From assembly GCF_013911965.1 (NCBI RefSeq), contig NZ_JACESE010000012.1, forward strand, positions 58,504-122,503: DNA of 64,000 nt, read 5' to 3'. The notes beneath the pieces were generated by a model that was not told where the DNA came from, searched no databases, and worked only from the letters and a program-made list of their open reading frames with translations. This DNA is from Phenylobacterium sp. GTDB taxonomy: Bacteria > Pseudomonadota > Alphaproteobacteria > Caulobacterales > Caulobacteraceae. A program made the position numbers and the translations under genes. The number at the start of each line of letters is the position of its first letter. The first letter of the stretch is position 1. This document shows positions 27,243 to 35,701 of this stretch, piece by piece.

Positions 27243-27431
27243 TCAGTCGTCGCTCTTGTGCTCGGGCTTATCCTTCCGGGAGGTCGAGGCCATCTCCTCG
27301 AGCTCCGTCTCGGTCATGGATTCCTCCATCGAGCGCGAGGCGCCCTGGAGGTCCTTCTTCGGCGTGTCGCCGCGCTTGGCGGACAAGGCGGCGCCGGCGG
27401 CCTTTTGCTGGGCTGCGGATTTGGCGGGCAT
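27243..27431 (-). CDS. DUF3008 family small protein
   Basis: This 62-residue, highly charged and probably disordered protein begins MPAKSAAQQKAAGAALSAKR and contains KDLQGASRSMEESMTETEL. The family (DUF3008) is widespread in proteobacteria with no assigned function; the all-polar composition suggests a cytoplasmic, perhaps stress-related, protein. It is transcribed divergently from the PCMT-esterase fusion, with 125 bases between them. The family resemblance is strong despite the small size. Confidence 0.82.
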   Translation of the reverse strand: MPAKSAAQQKAAGAALSAKRGDTPKKDLQGASRSMEESMTETELEEMASTSRKDKPEHKSDD

Positions 27432-27556
27432 GGGCGGCTCCTTTCTCCTGTGCTCGACAACACCGCCTCGCCGCGACAGTTCCCCACGCCGGCAACCTGG
27501 GACCGATCCGACGGGTTGAGTTCAGACCTCCCGCAACCGCCATGAAGGAGCGCCCC

Positions 27557-29566
27557 ATGCCGGATCTGGCCGAAACCCGCTACTGGATGGTCGAGCGCCA
27601 GGTGAGGCGGCGCGGGGTCGAGGACGAGCGGGTTCTCGAGGCCCTACGGGCCGTGCCCCGGGAGGCCTTCGTTCCACGCGAGATGGAGGAGTTCGCCTAC
27701 GAGGACTCGGCGCTTCCTGTGGAGGCCGGACAGACCATTTCCCAGCCCTATATCGTCGGGCTCATGCTGGCGGCCGCGGGGCTCCAGGCCGGGGATCGCG
27801 TGCTGGAGGTCGGCGCCGGCACGGGCTACGCCGCGGCCGTCGCCGCCCGCCTGGCGGACTGCGTCTTCGCCATCGAACGCGATGCGGGTCTGGCCCGGAC
27901 GGCGGCGACGCGCCTCGCCCAGCTCGAGGTCGAAAACGTCGAGATCCGCCAGGGCGACGGAACCCTGGGATGGCCAGAGGCCGCCCCGTTCGACGCCATC
28001 ATCGTCTCGGCCGGCGGGCCGGACGTTCCCCAGGCCTTGGCCGACCAGGTGGCGGTCGGCGGGCGGCTGGTCATCCCGGTGGGCGAGACCCGCGACCGGC
28101 AGCGCCTGCTGAAGATGACACGCGTGGAAGCCGGACGTTGGGTCAGCGAGGACCTGGGCGAGGTGATGTTCGTCCCTCTGATCGGGGCGCACGGCTGGCG
28201 CGCGAGCGCCGAGGCCGCCGGCCGGGCCCCGACCCCGGAGCCGCGCAGCTTCCGTGAGCCCCTCGACGAAGCCGACATCGCCCAGGCCATCGCGCGCGCC
28301 GCCCTTCCCCTGCCCGCCCTGGACGACGCCCGGTTCGCCGAGCCCTTCGACCGCTTCGCCTCCGCCCGCGTCGTCCTCCTGGGCGAGGCGAGCCACGGGA
28401 CCTCCGAATTCTACCGCGCGCGGGCGGCGATCACGCGCCGACTCATCGAGCGCCACGGGTTCAACATCGTGGCGGTGGAGGCCGACTGGCCCGACGCTTC
28501 AGTGGTCAATCGCTTCGTCCGCGGCCTGCCGCCAGGCGCGCACGCGGAGACCGCCTTCCAGCGGTTTCCCACCTGGATGTGGCGCAATGCGGAAGTGGCC
28601 GAGTTCCTCGGCTGGTTGCGGGACTGGAACGCCAGCTGGCCGCCCGGCGCCCAGGTCGGCTTCTACGGCCTCGACCTCTACAATCTGAACGCCTCCATCG
28701 GTGCGGTTCTGGACTACCTCGATCGCGTCGATCCGGAAGCCGCCGCGGTGGCGCGCGAGCGCTATGGCTGCCTCACGCCCTGGTCGGAGGCGCCGCAGAC
28801 CTACGGCCGCATGGCGCTCAGCGCCGGCTACGCACCCTGCGAGGACGCCGTGGTGCGGACGCTTCGCGACCTGCTCTGCAGAAAGCTCGACTACGCGGCC
28901 GCCGACGGGGAACAGTTCCTCGACGCCAGCCAGAACGCCCGCCTCGTCCGCAACGCCGAGCGCTACTACCGGGCCATGTATTACGGCGCCGCCGAAAGCT
29001 GGAACCTCCGCGACACGCACATGTTCGAGACGCTGGAGACGCTGCTTTCGGCCTGGCCCGACGCCAAGGCGGTGGTCTGGGCCCACAATTCCCACATCGG
29101 CGACGCCTCCCGGACCGAGATGGGCCAGGTCCGCGGGGAACTGAATCTCGGCCAGCTCTGCCGGGAGCGGTTCGGGCCGCAGGCGGCCCTGATCGGCTTC
29201 GGGACCCATGCCGGGACCGTCGCCTGCGCCAGCGACTGGGACGCCCCCATGGAGGTGAAACCGGTCAAACCGTCGCTTCCCGGCTCCTATGAGCGGCTGG
29301 CGCACGAATCCGGGCGCGACCGCTTTCTCCTCGATCTGCGCGAACAGGCGGATACGCAGCTGCGTCAGGCCCTGCTCAGGCCGCGTCTCGAACGCTTCAT
29401 CGGCGTCATCTATCGGCCGGAGACCGAGCGCTGGAGCCACTATGCCGAATGCGCCCTGCCTGAGCAGTTCGACGGCTACGTCTGGTTCGACGCGACGACG
29501 GCGGTCACCCCGCTGGACGCCGCCAGCGGCTCGGGCGAGGACGAAACCTGGCCGTTCGGGCTGTAA
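27557..29566 (+). CDS. Protein-L-isoaspartate O-methyltransferase/erythromycin esterase fusion
   Basis: This 669-residue two-domain protein starts at ATG 27557, seven bases after AAGGAG. Residues 1 to about 215 are a PCMT domain with RYWMVERQVRRRGV and the SAM-binding LEVGAGTGYAAAVAA, which methylates damaged isoaspartyl residues. After a proline/arginine-rich linker, residues from about 235 to the end match the Ere family, with GEASHGTSEFYRARA and VVWAHNSHIGDAS (two conserved histidines). Ere-type hydrolases open macrolide lactones, but many members have unknown substrates. The fusion suggests a link to protein repair or stress rather than antibiotic resistance. tRNA-Leu follows. Confidence 0.9.
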   Translation: MPDLAETRYWMVERQVRRRGVEDERVLEALRAVPREAFVPREMEEFAYEDSALPVEAGQTISQPYIVGLMLAAAGLQAGDRVLEVGAGTGYAAAVAARLADCVFAIERDAGLARTAATRLAQLEVENVEIRQGDGTLGWPEAAPFDAIIVSAGGPDVPQALADQVAVGGRLVIPVGETRDRQRLLKMTRVEAGRWVSEDLGEVMFVPLIGAHGWRASAEAAGRAPTPEPRSFREPLDEADIAQAIARAALPLPALDDARFAEPFDRFASARVVLLGEASHGTSEFYRARAAITRRLIERHGFNIVAVEADWPDASVVNRFVRGLPPGAHAETAFQRFPTWMWRNAEVAEFLGWLRDWNASWPPGAQVGFYGLDLYNLNASIGAVLDYLDRVDPEAAAVARERYGCLTPWSEAPQTYGRMALSAGYAPCEDAVVRTLRDLLCRKLDYAAADGEQFLDASQNARLVRNAERYYRAMYYGAAESWNLRDTHMFETLETLLSAWPDAKAVVWAHNSHIGDASRTEMGQVRGELNLGQLCRERFGPQAALIGFGTHAGTVACASDWDAPMEVKPVKPSLPGSYERLAHESGRDRFLLDLREQADTQLRQALLRPRLERFIGVIYRPETERWSHYAECALPEQFDGYVWFDATTAVTPLDAASGSGEDETWPFGL

Positions 29567-29573
29567 GGACCGT

Positions 29574-29660
29574 TGGTGCGGACGGCGGGACTCGAACCCG
29601 CACTTCCTTCCGGAAAACAGATTTTAAGTCTGCTGCGTCTACCGATTTCGCCACGTCCGC
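29574..29660 (-). tRNA. tRNA-Leu (anticodon TAA)
   Basis: On the minus strand the sequence folds as a class II tRNA. The acceptor stem is GCGGACG/CGTCCGC, the D-loop is typical, the anticodon stem-loop is CAGA-CTTAAAA-TCTG with anticodon TAA, a long variable arm follows, and the T-loop is GGTTCGAGTCCC. The discriminator is A and CCA is encoded (29574-29576). It reads UUA codons, rare in this GC-rich genome. tRNA-Leu genes are frequent integration sites, but no integrase or flanking repeat is visible beside it. Confidence 0.97.
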
Positions 29661-29757
29661 ATGGGGGGCTCGTGCCACAGGATGGGAGCGGATGCGAGAG
29701 GAAGCCGCATCGTCGGCGGAAAGCAGGACTTAACCGCCGAAGCCTAGTGTCGGCGCG

Positions 29758-30654
29758 ATGTCCGCCGCACCCCTCGACACCGCCGCCGCGCCCCCGCCCG
29801 ACCGCCGCCGTGCGCCGCGTCGACCGTTCCGCCGCAGCCGGCGGGCGCTGGAGCGTATCGAGGTCCTGGGCGCCGGGGTGGACCTCGTCCGGCCGGAGGA
29901 GGTCATGCACCATGTGGAGGCGGCGATCGACGAGGGACGGCCCTTCCTGGTCGCCAACCACAACGCCCACAGCCTCTATCTCATCCGACGCCAGCCCGAG
30001 TTGAGGGCCTTCTTCGCGGCCGCGGACATCGTCGAGGTCGACTCCACGCCGGTCATCGCCTTTGCGCGGCTGCTGGGCCTCCACAGCCGTCCGTTCCATC
30101 GCTGCACCTATCTGGACTGGCGCGAGCATTTCTGGAGCCTGGCCAACCGGAAGGGATGGCGCGTCTTCTATCTCGGCGGCGCACCCGGCGTGGCGGACGA
30201 GGCGGCGAGGCGGCTGTCGGCGCGCTATCCCGACGTGCAGTTCGGAACGCGGGACGGCTATTTCGACATGTCGCCGGGCTCGGCGGCGAACCTCGACATC
30301 CTCGCCCAGATCGAGCGCTTTGCGCCGCACGTCCTCTTCGTCGGCATGGGCATGCCGCGCCAGGAGCAGTGGATCGCCGAAAACCGCCAGGCCCTACCCG
30401 CCTGCGCCGTCTTCTCCGTCGGCGCCGCGTTCGACTACGAGGCGGGCGTGCAGCGCGCCGCTCCGCGCTGGATGGGGCGGGCCGGGATCGAGTGGCTGTT
30501 CCGACTGTGCGCCGATCCCCGGCGGCTGGCTCATCGCTACGGCGTGGAGCCGCTGTTCCTGCTGCGGCCTGCCTTGCGGGACGTGGCCCGGGCCGTGGCC
30601 GAACGCCGCTTCCTGAAGCAGCCGGGCGCGGGCGTCAGCCCCGGCCGGACCTAG
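29758..30654 (+). CDS. WecG/TagA/CpsF-family glycosyltransferase
   Basis: This 298-residue protein has the family's VANHNAHSLYLIRRQPELRAFF and DSTPVIAFARLLG regions, a GGAPGVADEAARRL segment and LFVGMGMPRQEQWIAEN near the C-terminus. These GT26 enzymes transfer N-acetylmannosaminuronic acid, ManNAc or a related sugar to lipid-linked acceptors. The N-terminal 30 residues are Arg/Pro-rich. Its place beyond the tRNA and apart from the Wzx/Wzy operon suggests it serves either the same EPS or another surface glycan. It ends four bases inside the convergent SapC-family gene. Confidence 0.88.
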   Translation: MSAAPLDTAAAPPPDRRRAPRRPFRRSRRALERIEVLGAGVDLVRPEEVMHHVEAAIDEGRPFLVANHNAHSLYLIRRQPELRAFFAAADIVEVDSTPVIAFARLLGLHSRPFHRCTYLDWREHFWSLANRKGWRVFYLGGAPGVADEAARRLSARYPDVQFGTRDGYFDMSPGSAANLDILAQIERFAPHVLFVGMGMPRQEQWIAENRQALPACAVFSVGAAFDYEAGVQRAAPRWMGRAGIEWLFRLCADPRRLAHRYGVEPLFLLRPALRDVARAVAERRFLKQPGAGVSPGRT

Positions 30655-31373
30655 GCGGCGGCGGCGCCCGCGGCTTCGGCGAGGTCGGCCAGGCGGGTCC
30701 AGTTCAGGGTGGACTGGATCTGCGCATAGATGGCCGAAAGCCAGCCCTTGCGCCGCAGTTCGAGGAAGGCCTCGTCGTTCAAGGCGCGGAACCGCGTCTC
30801 CTCCACGGTGAGGAAGCCCGACAGGGAGAGCCGGGCGCCGCTGGCGAGGTTGGCGGTGGCGGTGCGGGTGTCGAGGAGATCGAGGTCGCGCAGCGCCTTG
30901 CCGAAGGGCTCGGTGGCTGCGTCGGCGGTTTGCGCCGAGCGGCAGAAGCGCAGCGCCGCCCGCAGAAGCTCGGCAGGCTGGCCGTCGGCGGAGAACAGCG
31001 GCTGGCCATCGGTGGGACTGAGGATCTCCGGCCGCTCCTCGATGCAGAGCAGCTCGGCCTCACCGTCCCGGCTGAGGATGAACGGGAAGCGCCGCACATA
31101 GGTCGGCACATAGGCGCCCTCAAGCCAGGCACCGGCGCGGTTGACGAAGACGTTCTCGCCCTCGCGCAGGCCGAGAATGGCCATCGGCCGCGGCGCCTCC
31201 CCGACCGTGAAGGCGATGGGATACCACTGACCGGCCAGCGGGATTTCGGCCAGATTGAGCGGGACGGCGTTCGCCTTGGCGGCGAACCGGTAGTCCAGGG
31301 GCGCGCGCAGGCGCAGGCCGCCGTGGCGCGCCGGGTGAAGCGGGGCCGGGTTGTCGTAGAAGATCGGCTTCAT
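30651..31373 (-). CDS. SapC family protein
   Basis: This 240-residue protein resembles the SapC family (PF07277) found in Caulobacterales and Campylobacter S-layer contexts. The N-terminus has PLNLAEIPLAGQWYPIAFT and the middle FVNRAGAWLEGAYVPTYVRRFPFIL, both conserved in the family; the C-terminus is helical. I start at ATG 31373 because this gives the usual N-terminus; a longer frame to 31550 is Arg-rich read-through. No signal peptide is seen. Function is unknown beyond a proposed role near the cell surface or with TonB receptors. Confidence 0.8.
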   Translation of the reverse strand: MKPIFYDNPAPLHPARHGGLRLRAPLDYRFAAKANAVPLNLAEIPLAGQWYPIAFTVGEAPRPMAILGLREGENVFVNRAGAWLEGAYVPTYVRRFPFILSRDGEAELLCIEERPEILSPTDGQPLFSADGQPAELLRAALRFCRSAQTADAATEPFGKALRDLDLLDTRTATANLASGARLSLSGFLTVEETRFRALNDEAFLELRRKGWLSAIYAQIQSTLNWTRLADLAEAAGAAAA

Positions 31374-31542
31374 GCGGCGTTCGCCCCCTCGCGAAACTGG
31401 TCCGCCGTCTGAAATTGGACCTAAACCCTGCTTCGAAGCGATGGCAAGACGCCTCGCCTGCCGGCCGAGCGGTCTGACCGGTCGCGCCGCACGTCTGTCC
31501 AGGCTAAGTCCGGAGCCCGGCAGATTCGAAGGACCGCGCGCC

Positions 31543-32157
31543 ATGCTCAAGCTTCCGCTCGATGTCGATCAGATCAAGGGTTTTCTCGACCCCGCCGAGG
31601 GCGAGGCCCTGCAGCGGGCCGCTGTGGCCGGCGCGGCGCTGGGCGCCTGCCTGGAGATCGGCGCCTATTGCGGCAAGTCGGCCGTCTATATCGGCACGGC
31701 CTGCCAGAGCGTCGGAGCGCCGCTCTTCTCGGTCGACCATCATCGCGGCTCGGAAGAGAACCAGCCCGGCTGGGAATACCACGACGCCGAACTCTGGGAC
31801 GACGAGGTCGGCGCCATGGACACCCTGCCCTTCCTGCGGCGCACGCTGCGGGCGGCAGGCCTCGAGGAGACGGTCATACCGATCGTCGGCCGATCGGCGA
31901 CGGTGGCGCGGGCCTGGGGCGCGCCGCTCGGATTCCTGTTCATCGACGGGGGCCACACAATGGAGGCCGCGCTGGGCGACTACCGGGGCTGGACGCCCCA
32001 CCTCGTGAGAGGCGGCCTGCTGGCCATTCACGACGTGTTTCCCGACCCCGCCGACGGGGGCCGGCCGCCCTTCGAAATCTACCAGCGCGCGCTCGCCTCG
32101 GACCTCTTCGAAGAGGTCGAGGCGGTCAAGAGCCTGCGGGTGTTGCGCCGCCTGTGA
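31543..32157 (+). CDS. Class I SAM-dependent methyltransferase (Methyltransf_24-like)
   Basis: This 204-residue protein has a Rossmann methyltransferase fold. ACLEIGAYCGKSAVYIG is the SAM-binding motif I, LFSVDHHRGSEENQ is motif II and FLFIDGGHTMEAALGDYRGW is a characteristic later motif. I chose ATG 31543 because the conserved region begins soon after; the upstream frame is low in information. Its family often methylates sugars or small molecules in surface-glycan clusters. It faces the toroid/methyltransferase/GT4 operon, ending nine bases before it, so the two may form a functional set. Confidence 0.82.
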   Translation: MLKLPLDVDQIKGFLDPAEGEALQRAAVAGAALGACLEIGAYCGKSAVYIGTACQSVGAPLFSVDHHRGSEENQPGWEYHDAELWDDEVGAMDTLPFLRRTLRAAGLEETVIPIVGRSATVARAWGAPLGFLFIDGGHTMEAALGDYRGWTPHLVRGGLLAIHDVFPDPADGGRPPFEIYQRALASDLFEEVEAVKSLRVLRRL

Positions 32158-32166
32158 GGCGCGGCC

Positions 32167-33228
32167 TCAGAGGTGCTGGGTAAGGACCCTCGCCGCCGGC
32201 GACCATTCGAAGAGGGCGTCGTGCGCCAGGATGGCGGCGGCCTGCGTCCAGCTCGGCCGTTCCTCGGGCCACAGGATCGCCTCCTCGAACTGCCAGCCCA
32301 TCCAGTAGGCGCCCTCGGCGTCGCGATGGGCGTCCTGCCAGGCCAGCAGATCGGCCGCCGCCTGCCGGCGTCCGACCGAGACGAGGGTGATGGCCAGCTC
32401 GCAGGACTCCGCGACGGTGGCCCAGGGCTGGTCGTGGACGCAGCGGCACCCGAGGCCGGGCGCGACGAACCGCGACCAGTCGGCGTCCAGACGCGCCTGG
32501 GCGGCCGCCCCGCCGATGGCGCCGCCGAGGACGGGATAGTACCAGTCCATGGCGAAGGCCGAGCGGTCCAGGCTGCGGTCGAAGCGCTCGGGGCGGGCGC
32601 GGAGCGCCTCGCCCAGCCGGGCCTTGGCCGCCGCCCAGGCCGGTTGCGGCTCGCCGACCAGATCGGCCAGGCGCAGAGCGCACTCCAGGCTCTTGTAGAT
32701 GGAGCCGCAGCCGGCGCGCACCGCGTCATCGGCGTCGGAGCCGTGGGCCTCTTCGGACCAGGAAATGTCGCCCGTGGGGTGCTGCAGGCGCACCACGAAC
32801 GCGATCGCCTCGCGCACCATCGGCCAGTAACGGCGCGCCAGGGCGACCTCGCCCGTGATGACGAAGGCGTGCCAGACCACGACGGCGCAGTAGGCGGCGA
32901 AGTTCGTGTCGCGGAAGGCCGGCGCCGGTTCGCGCGCCAGATGCATGCGGTCCGACATCGGCAGGACGTTGCCGTACTCCCCGAGCCAGGCGCCGTCTCG
33001 CCCCTGCCGTGCGGCCAGGGCCTCCAGCCCCTGGCGGGCCGCCGCCTGCTCGCCGCCGACGAACAGGGCCATGACGCACTCGCCGTGGTTCCAGGGATCC
33101 CAGGGGCCGCCTTCGAACCACGGGATGGCGCCGTCCGCCGTCTGAGCCTCAAGCATGCAGGCGAGCGCGCCCTGAAGAGGATCGCGCCGGCTCAGCCTTG
33201 GCCTTCGCAGGACCGCCGGTCCGCTCAT
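32167..33228 (-). CDS. Alpha/alpha-toroid protein (prenyltransferase/squalene-cyclase-like fold)
   Basis: The 353-residue protein is built from helical repeats containing QTADGAIPWFEGGPWDPWNHGE, QHPTGDISWSEEAHG and AMDWYYPVLGGAIGG. These are Gly/Trp-rich turns typical of the prenyltransferase/squalene-oxidase-repeat fold and also of glycan-active toroids. No DxDD cyclase motif is evident, so a terpene cyclase is unlikely. It overlaps the methyltransferase at 33225 and, with the GT4 upstream, forms a three-gene operon. A role in trimming or modifying a surface glycan is inferred from the neighbours only. Confidence 0.65.
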   Translation of the reverse strand: MSGPAVLRRPRLSRRDPLQGALACMLEAQTADGAIPWFEGGPWDPWNHGECVMALFVGGEQAAARQGLEALAARQGRDGAWLGEYGNVLPMSDRMHLAREPAPAFRDTNFAAYCAVVVWHAFVITGEVALARRYWPMVREAIAFVVRLQHPTGDISWSEEAHGSDADDAVRAGCGSIYKSLECALRLADLVGEPQPAWAAAKARLGEALRARPERFDRSLDRSAFAMDWYYPVLGGAIGGAAAQARLDADWSRFVAPGLGCRCVHDQPWATVAESCELAITLVSVGRRQAAADLLAWQDAHRDAEGAYWMGWQFEEAILWPEERPSWTQAAAILAHDALFEWSPAARVLTQHL

Positions 33229-33944
33229 GCCGCGGCCTTGCGGAAGTAGAAGGCCACGCTCTTGCCCATGAGCGGGGCGGCGACCGCCTCCAGGGCCCGG
33301 GTGAGCGGCGGCCGCGCCATCAGGTCCCAGACCAGGAACCTGTGGTAGGTCTTGATCAGCGGATGATCATCCTGCCGATCCCAGAAGGCGCACTTCAGCC
33401 ACCAATAGGGACTGTGCAGGCCATGCGCGTAGTGCTGGCCAAGAAAGCGGTAGCCCAGCCCGCCGATCTCGCGGCGCAGGCTGTCCTCCTGGAAGATGCG
33501 GACATGGCCGCCCGGCTGGTCGGCGTATCCGCCTTCGCCCGGCGCGAGCTTCCAGCAGATCGCTTCCGGCCAGGCCCGCGGGACGGTCGGGGCGAAGAGG
33601 CCGCCGGGCTTCAGCACCCGGGTGATCTCCTTCAGCGCCGCGCCATAGTCGTCGAGGTGCTCCAGCACCTCCGAGCAGATGACGACGTCGAACGTCCCAT
33701 CGGCGAACGGCAGCCGGTAGGCGTCGCCCTTCAGGAAGCTGCAGGCGCCGGGCCGCGCCGGCTTCGGCAGTTCGGCCACGCCGGCCCGGGCCTTGGCCAG
33801 GGACGGCTCGTCCATGTCCAGCCCGACGACGTTGACGCCGTCCTCCAGATGGACGCCGTGGCAGTGTCGGCCCTCCCCGCAGCCGAGATCGAGCACCCAG
33901 TCGCCGGGGCGCAGCCCCAGCCTCTGCATCTCTACGGTCAGCAT
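33225..33944 (-). CDS. Class I SAM-dependent methyltransferase
   Basis: This 239-residue methyltransferase has motif I VLDLGCGEGRHCHG, a typical VGLDMDEPSLAKAR acidic loop and DVVICSEVLEHLDDYGAALKEITRVLKPGG, a UbiE/Methyltransf_11 pattern. Both ends overlap neighbours by a few bases (the toroid gene downstream, the GT4 gene upstream), which indicates translational coupling. The substrate is unknown; the operon context suggests a sugar or lipid-linked glycan. The C-terminus contains a moderately hydrophobic stretch (PLTRALEAVAAPLMGKSVAFYF) that could sit at the membrane. Confidence 0.85.
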   Translation of the reverse strand: MLTVEMQRLGLRPGDWVLDLGCGEGRHCHGVHLEDGVNVVGLDMDEPSLAKARAGVAELPKPARPGACSFLKGDAYRLPFADGTFDVVICSEVLEHLDDYGAALKEITRVLKPGGLFAPTVPRAWPEAICWKLAPGEGGYADQPGGHVRIFQEDSLRREIGGLGYRFLGQHYAHGLHSPYWWLKCAFWDRQDDHPLIKTYHRFLVWDLMARPPLTRALEAVAAPLMGKSVAFYFRKAAA

Positions 33945-35242
33945 CTGGCGGCCACCGCCTCACGCAGGATCTGCTCGTAGGCCGCGCCCGCCCGCGCCCA
34001 GGAGAAGACCTCCCGGGCCCGCCGGCGGCCCGCCTCGCTCAAGGCGCTCCGCTTGGCCGGATCGTCGAGAAGCTGGCTCACGGCCGCAGCCAGGGCCTCC
34101 GGATCGCCCCGGCGCACGACCACGCCGGCCTCGCCGACGACCTCCGGCAGGGCGCCGCCGTCGGTCACCACCACGGGCGCGGCGCAGCTCATGGCCTCCG
34201 CCGCGGGCAGGCCGAAGCCCTCGTAGAGCGAAGGCGTGACGCAGATGGTGGCCCGGGCGTACTGCTCGGCCATCTCTTCGTTGCTGAGGCCGCTGATGAA
34301 GCTGACCCGTTCGGTCAGGCCGAGGGCCTCCAGCCGGCGCGCGGTGGCGCCGTCGGGCTTGAGCTTGCCGATCACCACCAGCTCGAGATCGGGATAGTCG
34401 GTCAGCAATCGGGCGTAGGCGTCGATCAGGACGCCGAGCCCCTTGAGCGGCACATCGGCGCTGGCGGTGGTGAGCAGGCGTCGTTCCCGCCGACGAAGAT
34501 CCGGTTGGGGACGGAAGATCTCCTGGTCGATTCCCAAGGGCACGGCGTTGATGCGCGCCGGATCGACCTTCAGGCAGGCGCTGATGTCCCGCCCGGCCGT
34601 CTCCGAAACCACGATGACGCTGGAGAGCCTGGGGGCGACCCGCTCCTGCATGGGCAGGAAGCCGTACCATCGGCGAATGAGCCACCGCGCCTTCCAGTCG
34701 GGGGCGGCGGCCAGGGCCAGTTCCACGTCGCGGCGGATCGGGTGATGGATCACGCCGACCACAGGCAAGCCGGCGGCCTGGATGTCGAGCAGGCCGTAGC
34801 AGAGCGACTGGTTGTCGATGACGACGTCGTAGTCGTCCCGCCGCCGGCGCAGATAGCGCGCCGCCCGACGGCCGAAGGTGTAGGGCTCCATGAACTTGCC
34901 GGAGAGGTGGCCGAAATACTCGGCCGTGTCGGCCCAGCTCAGGAGATGGCGCGGGCGCAGCGCCCGATGGCCGTTGTGAGGCTGGGCGTAGAGGTCCAGC
35001 GACGGGATCTTCACCAGCCGTACGCCGGGCGCCAGGTCCGGGTACGGCGGGCCCGACAGCACGTCCACCTGATGGCCGCGCGCGGCCAGGGCGGCGGCGG
35101 CCTGGGCCAGGTAGACGCCCTGGCCGCCCACCTTCGGATCCGACCGATAGGAGAGGAAGGCGATCCGCAAGGGACCGTCCGACCGGGCCGCCCTGCGGGC
35201 TGGGCTCTGATCGGCGGCGTCGGCAAGGGTTGTGTCGAGCAT
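33938..35242 (-). CDS. Family 4 glycosyltransferase
   Basis: This 434-residue GT-B enzyme has the acceptor domain FLSYRSDPKVGGQGVYLAQAAAALAARGH and the C-terminal ATICVTPSLYEGFGLPAAEAMSCAAPVVVTDGGALPEV, the standard E-x7-E donor-binding signature of GT4. It begins the minus-strand operon GT4-methyltransferase-toroid. It is intact and of normal length, with codon use normal for the window. The sugar donor and acceptor are unknown. The upstream 459-base gap probably holds its promoter. Confidence 0.9.
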   Translation of the reverse strand: MLDTTLADAADQSPARRAARSDGPLRIAFLSYRSDPKVGGQGVYLAQAAAALAARGHQVDVLSGPPYPDLAPGVRLVKIPSLDLYAQPHNGHRALRPRHLLSWADTAEYFGHLSGKFMEPYTFGRRAARYLRRRRDDYDVVIDNQSLCYGLLDIQAAGLPVVGVIHHPIRRDVELALAAAPDWKARWLIRRWYGFLPMQERVAPRLSSVIVVSETAGRDISACLKVDPARINAVPLGIDQEIFRPQPDLRRRERRLLTTASADVPLKGLGVLIDAYARLLTDYPDLELVVIGKLKPDGATARRLEALGLTERVSFISGLSNEEMAEQYARATICVTPSLYEGFGLPAAEAMSCAAPVVVTDGGALPEVVGEAGVVVRRGDPEALAAAVSQLLDDPAKRSALSEAGRRRAREVFSWARAGAAYEQILREAVAARC

Positions 35243-35584
35243 GGCCTCGCGGGTCTACAGCCTAGACGAGCGCGAGCCTAGCCGAACCGCGAGATCACGT
35301 TGCGGCAAGACCCCGCCGGCCGATCCGCAGGCGCCTTGGGCCCGTCGCCGTGAAACTCTTCCTGCAGACTGTTTCGCCCTTGTTGCTGATTGTATCAGCA
35401 CCGCCGGCGCCTGATCTTCGAGCGGCGCCACACTGTCCCTGGGAGTCCTCATGGACTCAACCGGGAATTCGCCTGATGGGCGAGTTTTTCGTGCTTTGCG
35501 ACTTGCATTTCTTACGCCCTGGTGGCCTTAACTCCGTTTGCGGGCCTGTCCGGCGGCTGACCAGTTCTGGCCAGTAAGTTACGG

Positions 35585-35600
35585 TTACCGCAAGGTTAAC
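35585..35600 (+). promoter_or_regulatory. CtrA-type box (TTAC-N7-TTAAC)
   Basis: The sequence fits the Caulobacter CtrA recognition pattern TTAA-N7-TTAAC with a single mismatch (TTAC in the first half). The spacer is exactly seven bases. It lies about 100 bases upstream of the operon that ends with a SciP-family gene. SciP is a known CtrA-antagonising protein, which makes the match more meaningful, but short motifs also arise by chance. Confidence 0.45.
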
Positions 35601-35604
35601 AGTT

Positions 35605-35631
35605 CAATATGGGCAAGGCGTGCCCATATTG
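35605..35631. promoter_or_regulatory. Perfect 11-base palindrome, probable operator
   Basis: CAATATGGGCA and its exact inverse TGCCCATATTG flank a 5-base spacer. A perfect dyad of this size, AT-rich at its ends and 71 bases before a winged-helix regulator gene, is typical of a dimer-binding operator, most likely for the protein encoded at 35702. Confidence 0.65.
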
Positions 35632-35701
35632 CGCACCAAGTTCCTTGCCATTTTGACGCAGGCGACCACCTTAGGGTGAAGCTGAGAGGTCAAAGGCGGC
35701 C

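Larger units (their letters stand above)
35243..35701. other. 459-base intergenic region with palindrome and CtrA-like box
   Basis: I see no gene in this gap. It separates the divergent GT4 operon and the regulatory operon starting at 35702. Its right third holds a near-consensus CtrA box (35585-35600) and a long perfect palindrome (35605-35631), described separately. The left part is ordinary GC-rich sequence. Confidence 0.7.

Noticed and set aside
27557-29566. Macrolide resistance gene
   Set aside because: The Ere-like domain is fused to a repair methyltransferase in an ordinary chromosomal setting; calling it a resistance gene is not supported.
29574-29660. tRNA-Leu as the integration site of the mobile segment
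   Set aside because: It is 9 kb from the virB operon, has ordinary genes on both sides and no visible repeat of its 3' end near the element.
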